From: Pleurotus djamor
Lineage: Eukaryota > Basidiomycota > Agaricomycetes > Agaricales > Pleurotaceae
Reading direction: 5' to 3'
Length of the DNA: 64,000 nt
Assembly (NCBI GenBank): GCA_029747585.1
Contig: JAPEVF010000135.1
Location: 30,252 to 94,251 of the forward strand
Below, piece after piece: positions 24,999-35,749 of this stretch. The translations under genes and the position numbers were made by a program. The notes beneath the pieces were generated by a model, which was given only the letters and a program-made list of their open reading frames with translations, searched no databases and was not told where the DNA came from. Positions within the stretch are counted from its first letter, which is position 1. Every line of letters begins with the position of its first letter.

Positions 24999-25109
24999 GC
25001 TACAGGGCTGAGCCACCCACCGTCTCTATCTCCCCGTTCAAATTCACCGGAGGAGCTCACTTGAAGAAGAAAGCGCTCGAACTCGACCTCCACGGTGTCG
25101 CGGCAGCCA

Positions 25110-25235
25110 GATCCATTCCATGGTATCCTTCAACACAAACGAGGACCTCCACCACATCGCCGACACCTTTCTCATTCTTTGCCCGCTTCTTGTGATAACC
25201 ACTCAACCCACGCCAAAATCTCAACATGGTCTAGC
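25110..25235 (-). pseudogene. fragment of the Mug190-like C2 gene (left arm)
   Basis: About 100 bp here matches 44,655-44,760 of the intact Mug190-like gene, with scattered substitutions, in the antisense orientation shared with that gene. The coding strand would read the segment around WRGLSGYHKK. The homology ends abruptly after 'caaaatctcaac', where the right arm (57,595-57,850) continues for a further stretch of about 130 bp. It is a truncated duplicate beside the secreted protein gene. Confidence 0.7.
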
Positions 25236-25446
25236 GCGCAATTATCCTAGCCACCCACCAATCCCGCTCCGAGCCCGACCAAACCAAGGCTGTGCGGCGA
25301 GACAACAAACGATCTCTCCCGATATAGTCGCCAGAAGTTCCAATCTCATAGCGGGCGTGACGGCCACCCTAAAAGCTTCACCGTCTGTCCCCCGAATCAC
25401 TTGTTACACAACATGGCTAATTATAGCAACGTAGCCTCTGAACAGG

Positions 25447-25492
25447 TATAAAAGCTAGCCACTCTAGTTGCGTGATTCTTCAGCAGTGCTGG
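25447..25492 (+). promoter_or_regulatory. TATA box and palindromic start-region element of secreted gene S1
   Basis: TATAAAAG at 25447-25454 is followed about 25 bp later by TCAGCAGTGCTGG (25480-25492) and GCCACTTCTC. The same pair occurs upstream of all seven genes of the family, with the element lying about where transcription should start. Confidence 0.6.
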
Positions 25493-25570
25493 CCACTTCT
25501 CAAGACATCTACTCGCAACACATCGCTAGAGCCGTGCTCTTGTACCCTTCACTTCTTGTTCTCTTCAACC

Positions 25571-26007
25571 ATGCAGTTCTCCATGAAATTCGCTGTCCTT
25601 GCATTCCTCGCGCAGGTTGTCGTCATTAGTGCTTCCCCTATGTAAGTATGCAACACCTCCTCAAGTATCCTTTGCTGATAGATTCCTAGTGCTGATGATG
25701 GTCAATTCGATGATTCCCTTGTTGCTCGTGCGCCAAATAAACGCTCCGTGGCAAGTTATCTACTCAGATATTACGTTGATTGGTATACTTACCAGAACAC
25801 CGCCTGTCTGTCTAGCAAGAAGACTGTGAAGACTTCTGTACCGCGGTTTTCCCATTCCGGAGCCCAGCTTGGCAGCGGTGTGTTCAAGACTGTGTTGGGG
25901 CACACTACCCTTCCCCACCTCCGACCCCACCTCGACCCCGACCTCGACCCTTGCCTCAGCAGAAGCAGCCGAAAACGGGAGTTATGAAGAAGACAAAGAG
26001 TAAATAG
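25571..26007 (+). CDS. small secreted twin-CX3C protein with Pro/Lys-rich tail (S1, left arm)
   Basis: Three exons: 25571-25641, 25690-25750 and 25816-26007, 107 aa after splicing. Exon 1 is a signal peptide (MQFSMKFAVLAFLAQVVVIS). Exon 2 is short and acidic and ends in VARAPNKRS. Exon 3 gives DCEDFCTAV...SPAWQRCVQDCV, that is CX3C-X13-CX3C, then YPSPPPTPPRPRPRP and a basic end KTGVMKKTKSK. Intron 2 uses a GC donor (GCAAGT) where the paralogue at 42,865 has GTAAGC. The uninterrupted ORFs in this stretch are in another frame and lose the cysteine pattern. Extracellular location is inferred from the signal peptide; the function is unknown. Confidence 0.7.
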
Positions 26008-26277
26008 CGGGCACTGTTATGTCCTTCCCTATGTTCCAGGGCACTTGACCATCCGACCACGAGCTCTTGTGCATTCTACAAACACCTGTTCAGTGTTAGA
26101 GTAGAGGACATAACCTTAGTATTCTGGTTCTCGTTCTCAAAATTACTGTCAAAATCGTAAGGTCCCACCAAGTCATGCGCATGAACTGTCAAACCCGCAT
26201 CTCATACTGTGCCACAATGCTTCTCTGTAATACGAACCTAGGCCACAACGGCACACCTACTATAAGTATACGAAAGA

Positions 26278-27276
26278 CTAGTGAACCTGAATCATCTCCT
26301 TGGCGACGACCTCTGGGACTGCTCCCCGAAATGTGGTATTCGTGAGGGAAGCTACTTTCAGTGCCATTTCCCGGACGGCTTTCGTCTCTTCGATGGTTGC
26401 GCCGTGTCGCATGGCAGCGAGATAAAACCAAGAAACTTGTCTTGGAAATTCATCCAAGATGCTGGCAGCGATGAGGATGTATGTAGTTTCAAGCGTAGAC
26501 ACGACGGAGCCATGTCCCAGGATTAACCCATAGGCGACAGTCGTAAGCATCGCTAGAATGACAAAATACATGAGGGAACGAAGGCTTGTGGACAATGGAA
26601 GGGACCACGAACCACTGTCTGGCGATGAAGAGTTGATAAGGTCTTGAGCTTGAGCTCCCTCGACCTCACCAAACGCTTCGGTGAGAAACTGAGTACCGTG
26701 CGACGCGAGGTCGGAAAAGGGCCTAGAGAAATCCCTGTAAAATTTGATGTGTTAATCCGAGATCAACTCATACTCGCACCAGACAGGGAAGAGGCCAATG
26801 TAAATAGCTTACCGTACAGGTGTTTGAGAGAGCGTTTCGAGGATATCCTTGGGGACAACACTGTTCAATAGCAGCATCGTAGTCACAGCCTAAAAATACT
26901 GCTTGAAATCAATCCGCGTGTACAGAGAGAAAAACATCAATCACCCGCGGGATTCCATCGGTAACGCTTGCCTTTAACAAGGCTTCTTTGATTCTCCTGA
27001 CAAGGGTTACATGGTCCTCGAAATCGACGTCGTCGCTCTGTACTCTGAGTTCTTCCAGAACGACTTTGTATACGGATACGACTGCTTCAGGATGGCGAGC
27101 GGCGTTGAAGGCCACGACGGCGACCAGATACCAAGGATTTTCGAGGACTAGACTGGAGCAATCAGGGCGGGACAGCTACATTAGAGTAGTACCGTCAAAT
27201 GCGAACCTGGGGAGTCGGCTGTGGCTGGGTAAAGGGATTTCAGTTGCTGGATGACGGCAGGGGAAAGGGTGTCCAT
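26278..27276 (-). CDS. AhpD/carboxymuconolactone decarboxylase-like protein (copy C4, left arm)
   Basis: Family member with start at ATG 27276 (MDTLSPAVIQQLKSLYPATADSPG) and end MIQVH at 26278. Blocks: NPWYLVAVVAFNAARHPEAVVSVYKVVLEELR, HVTLVRRIKEALLKASVTDGIPR, TTMLLLNSVVPKDILETLS, YGLILGHGSVVSTLETTYILIAA and KAVREMALKVASLTNTTF. All five exons read through. Its right-arm counterpart C8 has a single-base insertion in exon 2, so this is the intact partner. TATA-like box at 27308-27325 (reverse strand ACAAAAGGGCGAGG). Confidence 0.7.
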
Positions 27277-28061
27277 CGCTCGTTGAGATAGGAAGAATTG
27301 AAAATCCTCCTCGCCCTTTTGTAGTGTTCCGTACCCGAAATCGAGGGTGATATCCGTTGAATTAGCTCAAACACTGGATCTTTAGTGCGGCTATTACTGT
27401 CCGAATCAGTATCATCAGCCGGATAATCGACGCGAGTGGTCATTGTTGGAGGAAAGATGGCGACTAGGAAGGGGAAGTAGCTTCTTCCTGGGAGAATGGA
27501 AAGACTGGATTGCAGGCCCTGTGTTCTCATGACACAAGGCCTTGCTGTGACGACGGTATGCAGAGAGTAGAGCCTGAGACCTGAGAAATTGTGCGAAGAG
27601 AAGGGGTTTTGAGGACGTAGAACGTCACATCGGGATCACAGAGGGTCAGACTTGTCTAACGGAAGACCGCAGCATGTGCTCTCGGTTTCCAAGCTTCTTC
27701 AGCTTCGAGCTTTTATAGAAACTGAGGGCCAGAAATCCGTAGACATGATTGGGACATCTTAAGCATAAGCGAACAGACCTACCAAGCCAAGTGCAATATT
27801 TTGTGGCTCACAGTGGGGAAAGGCAAAAGTGCAGATATTTGTGTCCTCCATGGTCAGATTGAGAAAGCGTATGAGATCGCGCTCTACGGGCAAGTAAGGA
27901 CTCAGTAGACTCTGCCTTGCAATGTGCACCGTCAATTCAAACGTTGGGTGTCAAAGTCACTCGGAAGTAGACCAAGCAAACCTTGCTTACCGTGAGAACC
28001 ATAGTTCCCACGATCTATTGCAATTTAAATCGTAGTACCGACATGCCTCTATCCATCATCA
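27277..28061. other. promoter region between divergent C4 and F3
   Basis: This is a divergent promoter region: the CMD-like box on the minus side, and the F-box element (CGTGAGAACCATAGTTCCCACGATC) at 27989-28014 on the plus side. The minus-strand frame 27240-27530 overlaps the C4 start and may be a leader. The region is mirrored at 54,710-55,543. Confidence 0.45.
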
Positions 28062-29236
28062 ATGGAGGGCACTCGGCTCCCTCACGAAATTTTCTACTGT
28101 ATTGTTGACCACATCGATCTCAAAGACACCTCAACCTACTCGTTTCCTGTCGCTCCCTTCGCGCCATCGCAGAGCCACGCTTCTACCGCGACGTTGCGTT
28201 TATACTTGAGGCATCACACAGTCGCCTACATCTAAGCGAAAGGATCAAGGGATTCTACAAGTGCATATCAAAGGATAATGCTCGTTTAGCTCCCTCAGTT
28301 CGCCGGTTCACATTCATCCTGGGTCCTCCTCATCCATGGAGTGATGTTTCCATCACCGAAGTCCTCCCACTGCTCGTCAACCTGGAATACTTTTGGTTTT
28401 ATAATGTGGACCTGAATGTCCCTTTTTACTCCATCATAGATTCATTTCGCTCTGCCCAACTCAAAACAGTCATCTGGGAGTGCTTCTTCCCTAAACGGCC
28501 ACNATTTTTTGGAGGAATTCTTACAGTTACACCCTTCAATTCGGCACCTCGAAGTACTTACCGTTCAAAGATGATATCGAGTTTATTGACCCTTTTCCTC
28601 CTCCACTTCTTCCTAATCTACGAGAGCTCGTGGCTAGTCCTGAGGTCGCATGGACCCTCCAACCAGGCAGACATATAACCCACCTAAAGATTCACACACC
28701 TCTGTTACCGCCACCTCGCCCTCCAACCAATCTCCCAGACCTGTCGAGTTTGACTCACTTCTCGATGTCGCGTCAAATATCCATTTTACTTTACTTCGAC
28801 TTGGCCAGTCATATGCCCAATCTTCAATGCTTGTTGTGTCATGTGCTGGTACGCTCCAATATCTGTCATACAACTTTGACCATAGGAGTATTGATGTGTA
28901 ATTTTCAAGATGCTCGACATCCGCATTACAGACCTCCCTTCGTTATTCGCTACCGATGATGCTCGCTCAAAGTTCCAGAGGTTGGCGTACTTCTCGCTTT
29001 ACACCAGCCGTTCTTTGGACTCTCCCATCCCGATGCAAACTGTTCTTGATCTATTCAAGAGCGTGCCCTCCCTTCGTGTCTTTGATCTCAAAGTCGAGGA
29101 CTCCTCGAACTTTACTCGGCATCGCCATGACTGTCAAGTCGTCGTCATGCCCCTTCCAATGTTCGGGGGCACTTGGCCATCTGAGCATGAACTTGCACGT
29201 ATTTTACAGACACCCAATGAGACCGTCTTAGAGTAA
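28062..29236 (+). pseudogene. F-box-like gene, frameshifted (copy F3, left arm)
   Basis: It begins MEGTRLPHEIFYCIVDHIDLKD and then loses about 10 bases relative to its mirrored partner (54,709-53,542), which removes the KPSLLNL region and shifts the frame. A second disturbance is the N at 28503, in VIWECFFPK...EEFLQLHPSI. The intron (GTACGC at 28849 to CAAG at 28909) and exon 2 (28910-29236, MLDIRITDLPSLF to ELARILQTP) are intact. The partner F8 is complete, so this is a degraded copy or allele. Confidence 0.75.
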
Positions 29237-29689
29237 ACTACGCGACTGAGCGCCTCTATGTATCTCTCCTTCAAATGTCTTCACGCCGGGGTCTGTAGAG
29301 TATGCATGATCAGGATATCTAGCATGCCGTCAATGAGAACACTTGTGTTGAACGTACGATCAGGCTCATCAACAGTTGGGTATCAGCGAACCTGTGGGGC
29401 GCCAGGATACTTCTTGGATGGTTTCCAGCTCCTCGTTGGTTACATCGCACCATGCCCTCTGAGATACATGGGATCATTGGTACCGGCGTGTGTCCAGGAT
29501 ATTCCACGAACCCTACATCCAGTGGACTTTGGAATCGACGTTGGGAAATTCCTCGCAGAGCTCGAAATAGAAGCTACAATCAGTGTAACGACCCTTGGAG
29601 GATCATTCAGAGTACTAGCAAGGATAAAAGCTAACGAGCTTTTCGGACATATTTCAAACACACTTAAACGCGAATGAACAGATACTACT
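29237..29689. other. intergenic, left-arm specific
   Basis: There is no supported gene. Plus-strand frame 29258-29677 (139 codons) and minus-strand frames 29319-29507 and 29440-29661 overlap each other and show no domain. This stretch has no counterpart at the mirrored position in the right arm, so the near-identical block ends here. Confidence 0.35.
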
Positions 29690-30700
29690 TTAATAAACTT
29701 GAATCAGGTCTTTAGCAACCACCTCCGGAACTTTCTCGCGGAGCGTAACACCCGAGAGCGAAGCTACCTTCAGTGCCATATCCCGGATGGCCTGAATCTC
29801 CCCAATGGTTGCACCCTGTTCCATAGCAGCGCGATAGAACCAACACACTTCCCTAGGGAAGTCGTTCAAGATGCTCGCAGCGATAAGGATGCATGACGTC
29901 TCGATCGAAGACAAGACGGTGGAATGTCCGAGAACCAACGCATAGGAACCAGTCGTCAAAATTCCTGAAAGATGGGTGTCAGCATGATCAAGAAGGAACA
30001 TGAGAGCAATACCCTACGAACCGATATCTGGAGAACAAGAATTCAGAAGGTCTTGAGCTGGACCTTTTGCGATGTCATCGCCGAAAAAGTCACTGAGAAA
30101 CTGATGACTGTGTAATGCCATATCGGAGAAAGGCCGAGTAAAATCTCTGTAATATAGATATGGTGATTGTTAACATGATGCGAGGGGATGCTACCAAGCA
30201 AAGAAATGACTTACCGTAAGGGTGAAGAAAACTTTTCAAGGACAGACTTGGGCACAGCGCTATTCAGAAGCGACATCGTCGTTACAGCCTAAATCACATG
30301 AAGATATCACCGTAAATCAGAGTAGTTTAAGGGCGGGAAGCATTCCATCGCTCACTCGAGGTATACCGTTGAAAAGACTGGCTTTCAACAAGGTTTCTTG
30401 AAGTTTGCTGACAAGGGTGACATGATCATCGAAATTGACATCGTCATTCCCATCTGCCCTGAGGTCTTCCAGAACGGCTTTATAGATGGACACGACGGCC
30501 TTGGGGGTGGTGGGCTGCGTTGAAAGCGGCAGCGGCGACCAAGTACCAAGGATTACCAAGTACTATTTCAAGTAATTAGGGATGACCTTGAACGATAGCA
30601 GAGCCGTGGCGTACGAACCTGGATGGAGTCGCAAGGACTCGGCCGGTGCGGGGTAGAGGGCTTTGAGTTCGTAGATGGTGGAAGGGGAGAGTGCGTCCAT
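29690..30700 (-). pseudogene. CMD-like gene with one-base frameshift (copy C5)
   Basis: Starts at ATG 30700 (MDALSPSTIYELKALYPAPAES) and ends KDLIQVY at 29690. Exon 2 reads NPWYLVAAAAFNAAHHP and then needs one base removed from a run of five Cs (near 30,505) to continue KAVVSIYKAVLEDLRADG. Remaining blocks are normal: HVTLVSKLQETLLKASLFNGIPR, YALVLGHSTVLSSIETSCILIAA and QAIRDMALKVASLSGVTL. Because the change is in a homopolymer it may be a sequencing error rather than a real lesion. At the mirrored position lies C7, clearly more divergent than the other arm pairs. TATA-like box at 30728-30748. Confidence 0.6.
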
Positions 30701-32316
30701 CTTTGAGATGGGAATAGGCTGGGAGCTATCTCGCCCTTTGTATGTTTCGTCCTCCGTCTGGTATGATGACGTCTCTGGAATAAACTCAAACACCGGACCT
30801 TTGGACCGGCAATGACTGTCGCTATCAATGCCATCGGCCAGATAATCAGTCTCTGTTGGTACCGAAGGTATTTCTGTAAGAAGGACTGTAAGAAGGACAG
30901 CTCCGAGAAAGAGGACACACGTTGTCGTAGCTTTCTCTGGGAAACACGAAAAGCTAAACTGACGGGGTATGCTCTCATGATTTGATGGAGACGCGCACCA
31001 ATCGAGCGATAAGGTTCCGGTTGTCGTGCACCAGGAGGGTTAGGGCTTTTCCAGTAGTCCAAGCTTTTGTGATGACACGGGGCGGCTATCCAGTAAATTG
31101 GACGTTGCCAGAGCTCAGGGGACGTAATGAGTTGGATTCAGAGGGAGCGTATCAAGTGTATATGATCAGTTAAGCGTGTATATGGGAGGCCCGTGACAAT
31201 ACTGTCCGTAGTTCGACGTCTGTTTCTCGCGTGCCCCGGGTGTCTGTCGCTTGCCATGGGGAGCCGCAGTGGCAGGTCCTTGCCACTCGATGTAGCCTTT
31301 GCTGCTTTTCCCGGTCATCTGACACGGGTATCCTGTGTAGGTAGGTACAAGGACGTGGGGGACATCGGGGTCGAGGCTGAAGCGCTGGAGCTAAGTAGAA
31401 GCGTTGAAGCACCTGTGAAGCACTGAGTACCGATGGTTCAATAGAGTACGTCAAGCATGTGGTCCGACTCGGATCGTGGGAGTAATTATTCTCACAGTCA
31501 ATAATTACTTCTTAATGCATGATGATCCCCAGACAGCGACCACACTTCTCAACTTATCCTCCCTACGAGTGTAAAAACAGTCATACCTCCCCCTTCAAGC
31601 TTCAACGTTTCCGCTGTATCTTCGCGCGAAGCTGCACATCCGAATTCGCTTGCTTTCTCAGCCTTTGACACCCATAGATTTCTGAAATGGCTCTTAGCCA
31701 TCTTCGTACCTATAACATCGCCCATGCCACCATGGTGCGCCGCTGGCCCAAGCTTCCAACGGGGAAATGAGTATTGGGGCTGTCCTCGTATCTTGACTTG
31801 TGACGCATTGAACTTACACGCGTGTGAGGGTTTCTGCCCTCCTTCACCCCTCTTGTCCTATCTTGGCAACCGTTACTTGCTTCTCAGTGATTTCTACCCC
31901 AGACTCTGCAATGGAAGTCGAATTCTCTGGAATGACATCGAAATCAAAAACATCGATTTCTTTAGCTTCAACTCTCAATTCGTGATCAAATCGTCAATAT
32001 TCGAGTCTTGCTTGTCATAATCTCGGATTTCCGCGAGTCGGATACTCGTTGGTCGTACGAAACTCTGCACTTCTGGAGGTCGTGTGCAATTCGAGTCCGT
32101 TGCATATGCTTGACGCTGATCCTGGTGGTTCCCACTGTATCACGGCATCAATCACTTCGATGCTGCCTGAACCTTATTATAAGGTTTAGGCGTCTGAACC
32201 TATTCCAATGTTTTCACCCTCGATTCATCTCAGTGATTGCTCAGCACTTCATAAAATAAAAGGACACAAGTTGGACCCAGGATCAGAGCCTACTTGAACC
32301 ACTGTCAATAACCGCC
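30701..32316. other. 1.6 kb intergenic between divergent C5 and C6
   Basis: There is no supported gene. Frames at 31170-31454 (minus), 31724-32020 and 32008-32259 (plus) are short and anonymous. The right end has ATAAAATAAAAGGACACAAG (32251-32270), a weak version of the CMD-like box, 47-66 bp before the C6 start. Most of this stretch, with C6, has no counterpart in the right arm and accounts for about 1.4 kb of extra left-arm length. Confidence 0.35.
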
Positions 32317-33323
32317 ATGGACTCAGTCGCTACGATTATTCAGCACCTGAAATCCCTCTACAAAACTCCTTCGCGGCTTCCGAGTCATCCAGGTCCGTAT
32401 ATATTGCTAGCTCTCCTCTATGATCAGGCTTGACCAACATATGCTTGAAACAGTACTTGATAATCCTTGGTACATTGTAGCCGCCGTTGCCTTCAACGCC
32501 GCTCGCCAACCCGAGTCAATCATATCCGTATACCAATCCGTTCTTGAGGACCTCAAATCGAATGGCTATACCAGTGATGAGGACCATGTAACCCTTGTCG
32601 AGAAGCTTCGGGAAGCTTTGTTACATGCCAGCCTTACCAATGGGATCCCTCGGGTAAGTAATGTCTTTATTCTGACTGAGTCAATCAGGACAATCTGAGT
32701 CGCCTGCGAATCCTCAAGGCTTTGACAACGGTATTACTTCTGAATAGCGTTGTTCCGAAATCTATCACCGAACGTCTTTCTTCACCCGTGCGGTATGTCA
32801 TCAATGGCACTTCGCATGTTTCACGTATATCATGACCTGTCTTCCCGATTTCTCAGAGACCGCGCTGTGAGCATTGCCGATTTGGAAGTACAAGGCCGAC
32901 ACATTGTTAGCCAAATGTATGGCGTCGCCGAAGGGAACAAGCTACAGTCACTCATAGACTCCTCTTTCCCAGATTTTGGTTCGTAGGTCATCACATCATC
33001 CTCGTATTTGATCTTGAGGAAGTAAACATGCTTATACGCATCATACAGCGATGTTTGACACAATCGCGTTCGGCTTAGTTCACGGACAGAACCCTGCCCT
33101 TTCGATGCTAGAGGCAGCATACGCCCTCATCGCTGCCGGAATCCTCAATGATCATCCGAGGGAAGTAAGCTGGTACTATCTCTATGCGATGCGACACGGC
33201 GCTACAATCGACGAAGTCAAGGCCGTTCGGGAAATGGCACTGAAAGTGGCGTCGTTCACGAAATTTACGTTACGCGAGGAAGTTCCAGAGGTGGTTCCCA
33301 AAGAGTCGCTTCCTTTATATTAG
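32317..33323 (+). CDS. AhpD/carboxymuconolactone decarboxylase-like protein (copy C6, diverged)
   Basis: Most divergent family member. Starts MDSVATIIQHLKSLYKTPSRL at 32317 and ends PKESLPLY at 33323. Blocks: NPWYIVAAVAFNAARQPESIISVYQSVLEDLKSNG, HVTLVEKLREALLHASLTNGIPR, TTVLLLNSVVPKSITERLS, FGLVHGQNPALSMLEAAYALIAAGILNDHPRE and KAVREMALKVASFTKFTL. The usual RPFSDL exon-4 segment is replaced by SIADLEVQGRHIVSQMYGV. All five exons are open at the family splice positions. It is unpaired in the inverted arms. Confidence 0.65.
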
Positions 33324-33490
33324 TCGTACCCACTGCCTTATAAGATCCATGTAGAATCATATTCAATCAACCAATCAACGATTGGCATCCTGAGCTTCGG
33401 ACAAAGGTCCAGGAGTTATACAGGAGCGACAGTTGCACTACTCTACCACAGTCAACGAAATCGGAGTACATATGTGTACTTTGGGACATT

Positions 33491-34009
33491 CTAATACAAG
33501 TTCTCGAATTCGTCTTCGACAGCGCGAGGCTTAGACTTCTTCTTGGGTGCGGTCTTCCTCTTAGGACCAGTCTTCTTCGGACCAGTCTTCTTCGGTGCTG
33601 GCTTCCCGATGCCGCCGTTGGTACCCTTCCTCTTAGGTGCCCTATTGTGAGGTGATGGAGGTGGCGAGGGGTAGTTGCTGGCCATGCATCGGTTGACGCA
33701 ATCTGTCCATGCAGGGCCTTGCGCACCAGCTAAGGTGCACGCGACTTCGCATTCTTGTTGCTATCGGGGAAATTAGCGAGGTCGTTCAAAGTGGCTCGTG
33801 GAAAATTACTGACGGTAGGTCTTTGCCTCGGTCCACGAGCGACGAGTCCGTTGTCATAACCGTCATCGGAGTCACTGTTGAGTGGGTTCGCCGTCAATAT
33901 TCACCGTTGGTTATGGAACAATGACTCTGGTTACTCACGCCGGCATGGCATTGATCAAGGCAACTTGGGCCAAGAAGGCGAAGACAGCGAATTTCATGGA
34001 GAATTGCAT
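33491..34009 (-). CDS. small secreted twin-CX3C protein with Pro/Lys-rich tail (S2)
   Basis: Three exons on the minus strand from ATG 34009. Exon 1 is the signal peptide MQFSMKFAVFAFLAQVALIN followed by AMPA. Exon 2 is short (DSDDGYDNGLVARGPRQRPT). Exon 3 begins after a CGATAG acceptor with QQECEVACTLAGAQGPAWTD, then CVNRCMASNYPSPPP, that is CX3C-X12-CX3C. The tail is highly basic, with repeated APKKTGPKKTGPKRKT units and an acidic end VEDEFENLY. TATA box at 34117-34124 and CCAGCACTGCTGG at 34079-34091 (reverse). The mirrored gene is S6. RGPR|QR-like basic sites before the cysteine domain could be processing sites (inference). Confidence 0.72.
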
Positions 34010-35040
34010 GGTTTAGAGGGAGAAGATAAGATGAAGAGACCTGCTCGAAGTGATTGGGGTGGATGTGTAGACAAGTGACCAGCACTGCTGGAGAATCAAT
34101 CCAGCGAAGAGGCCTGCTTTTATACCGTTCGAAGCGGTCGAGATTCCGGGATTCAATTCAAGTCTTGCGGTGCGCATTCACCACTTTGCACGAGCCCAAG
34201 AATCATGGATGAGAGTCTTTGTGGTGATGAAACGCATACGGTGCACCACTGGGGTTACGTCGCGATCAAGGTTTGAAAAGAAAGTGTTTCGCACTGATAG
34301 ACGCCCAATGAGTGTCTTTTATCTCTGACCTTTCGCTTGCTCTCTCTGGAGGTCGCTCGATGCGAATGTGAATGCGACCGACCACTCTCTGGTCTACACT
34401 CTGGAAGAGCCACTGATATCACAATAAAACAATGATGAACTCGCCGCAAACTCGCCGCGAGAATTTGTTCAAGTTGCCCCATTCCACCTCGGGCCTACGT
34501 TCTTCCTACACAGGGTTGTCAATTCACGGAGCGTACGAGGTTTCACGACCGTGAGCAACATGGACACTTATTGGCAGAATTGTAACTATCAGCTCGAGCT
34601 ACAGGCGATCACCGTGTTTCATGAAGCCAGGAAATGTTCTTCCATGGGCTCCAGGCTCGTGCGCTCAGGCGGGCAAGCGGCGTCCGATGGCTCTTCCATG
34701 AGATAAGATATGTCTCATGGAACTTTGCGCTGCTGAAACATTCTTCGCCACCCTGACCTTGGTGTGGAGACATAGAGTTTTACTCAAAGCGCTGCATCTC
34801 AGGGTCGTTACTTCTGTCCACCACCAGCCTGCCTTGGTATCACGCGCTCACCGACTCGGAGCGACCAAGCCATTCGAGTATACCTCTGGACACAGTGGTA
34901 TAAAAGGATGCCAACTGGAACGATGGTTCTCCAGCGGTGCCGGTCACTTCTCAACACACTCACCAGTCGAGCAGGTCTCTTCTTCTACGTCTACATACTC
35001 CTACCAAACTTCATCCGAACACTTCTTCTCCATCCTCACC
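34010..35040. promoter_or_regulatory. divergent promoter region of secreted genes S2 and S3
   Basis: This is the region between two divergent small secreted protein genes. Each side has a TATAAAAG box (34117-34124 reverse; 34899-34906 forward) and the start-region element (34079-34091 reverse, CCAGCACTGCTGG; 34931-34943 forward, variant CCAGCGGTGCCGG). The same arrangement is mirrored at 49,193-50,266. No gene is seen inside. Confidence 0.55.
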
Positions 35041-35541
35041 ATGCAATTCACATTGAAGCTTGCCGTCCTTGCTTTCTTGGGTCAAGTCGCCGTTATCAAC
35101 GCCATGCCCGCGTATGCTCTCAATCTCTTTTACATTCCTTGACACTCTAGATCTGACCTTGACTTGTCGTTCAGTGATTTCGACGGCGATGACAACAGCG
35201 GACTCATGGCTCGAGGACCAAGGCAAAGGCCTACAGTACGCTGCTTCGCTGCTAATTATATCATCAGCCGCTAATAGTATCCACAGCAACAAGAATGTGA
35301 AGTCGCGTGCACCTTAGCTGGTGCGCAAGGCCCTGCATGGACGGATTGCGTCAATCGATGCATGGCCAGCAACTACCCTTCTCCACCTCCGTCGCCTCAC
35401 AACAGGGCACCCAAGAGGAAGGGTACCAACGGCGGCATCAGGAAGCCAGCACCGAAGAAGACTGCGCCTAAGAGAAAGACTGCCCCCAAGAAGAAGTCTA
35501 AGCCCCGTGCTGTTGAGGACGACAACGACGATTTGGCTTAG
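35041..35541 (+). CDS. small secreted twin-CX3C protein with Pro/Lys-rich tail (S3)
   Basis: Exon 1 from 35041 gives MQFTLKLAVLAFLGQVAVIN then AMPA. Exon 2 is DFDGDDNSGLMARGPRQRPT. Exon 3 starts after a CACAG acceptor with QQECEVACTLAGAQGPAWTD followed by CVNRCMASNYPSPPPSP, then a basic tail (KRKGTNGGIRKPAPKK, APKRKTAPKKKSKPR) and VEDDNDDLA to the TAG at 35541. It has the same CX3C-X12-CX3C pattern as S2, with a longer hydrophobic-rich intron 1 donor context. It has one PKKTGPKR unit fewer than S2. Mirrored gene: S5. Confidence 0.72.
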
Positions 35542-35749
35542 ATAGTACCTTCGTAGAGTTTATGTAGATTGAACTCGTACCTTGGTTGTGTATCTCCCGA
35601 TCAATGACTTGTGATGAAATGCCTTCGACCGATTTGAAACCCACACTTGGTGCAAGTATGAATAAATATCCCGTAACCATTCCCCTGTGGCACTGGCGCT
35701 CAGCTCTAGCGCTAAAACCAAGATCCTCATTCCTCCTCCTCCTTCTCAA

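Noticed and set aside
25598..25987. Long open frames across S1 (and the mirror near 57.0 kb)
   Set aside because: They run through the introns. Using the consensus splice sites yields a frame with the cysteine module conserved in all seven family members.
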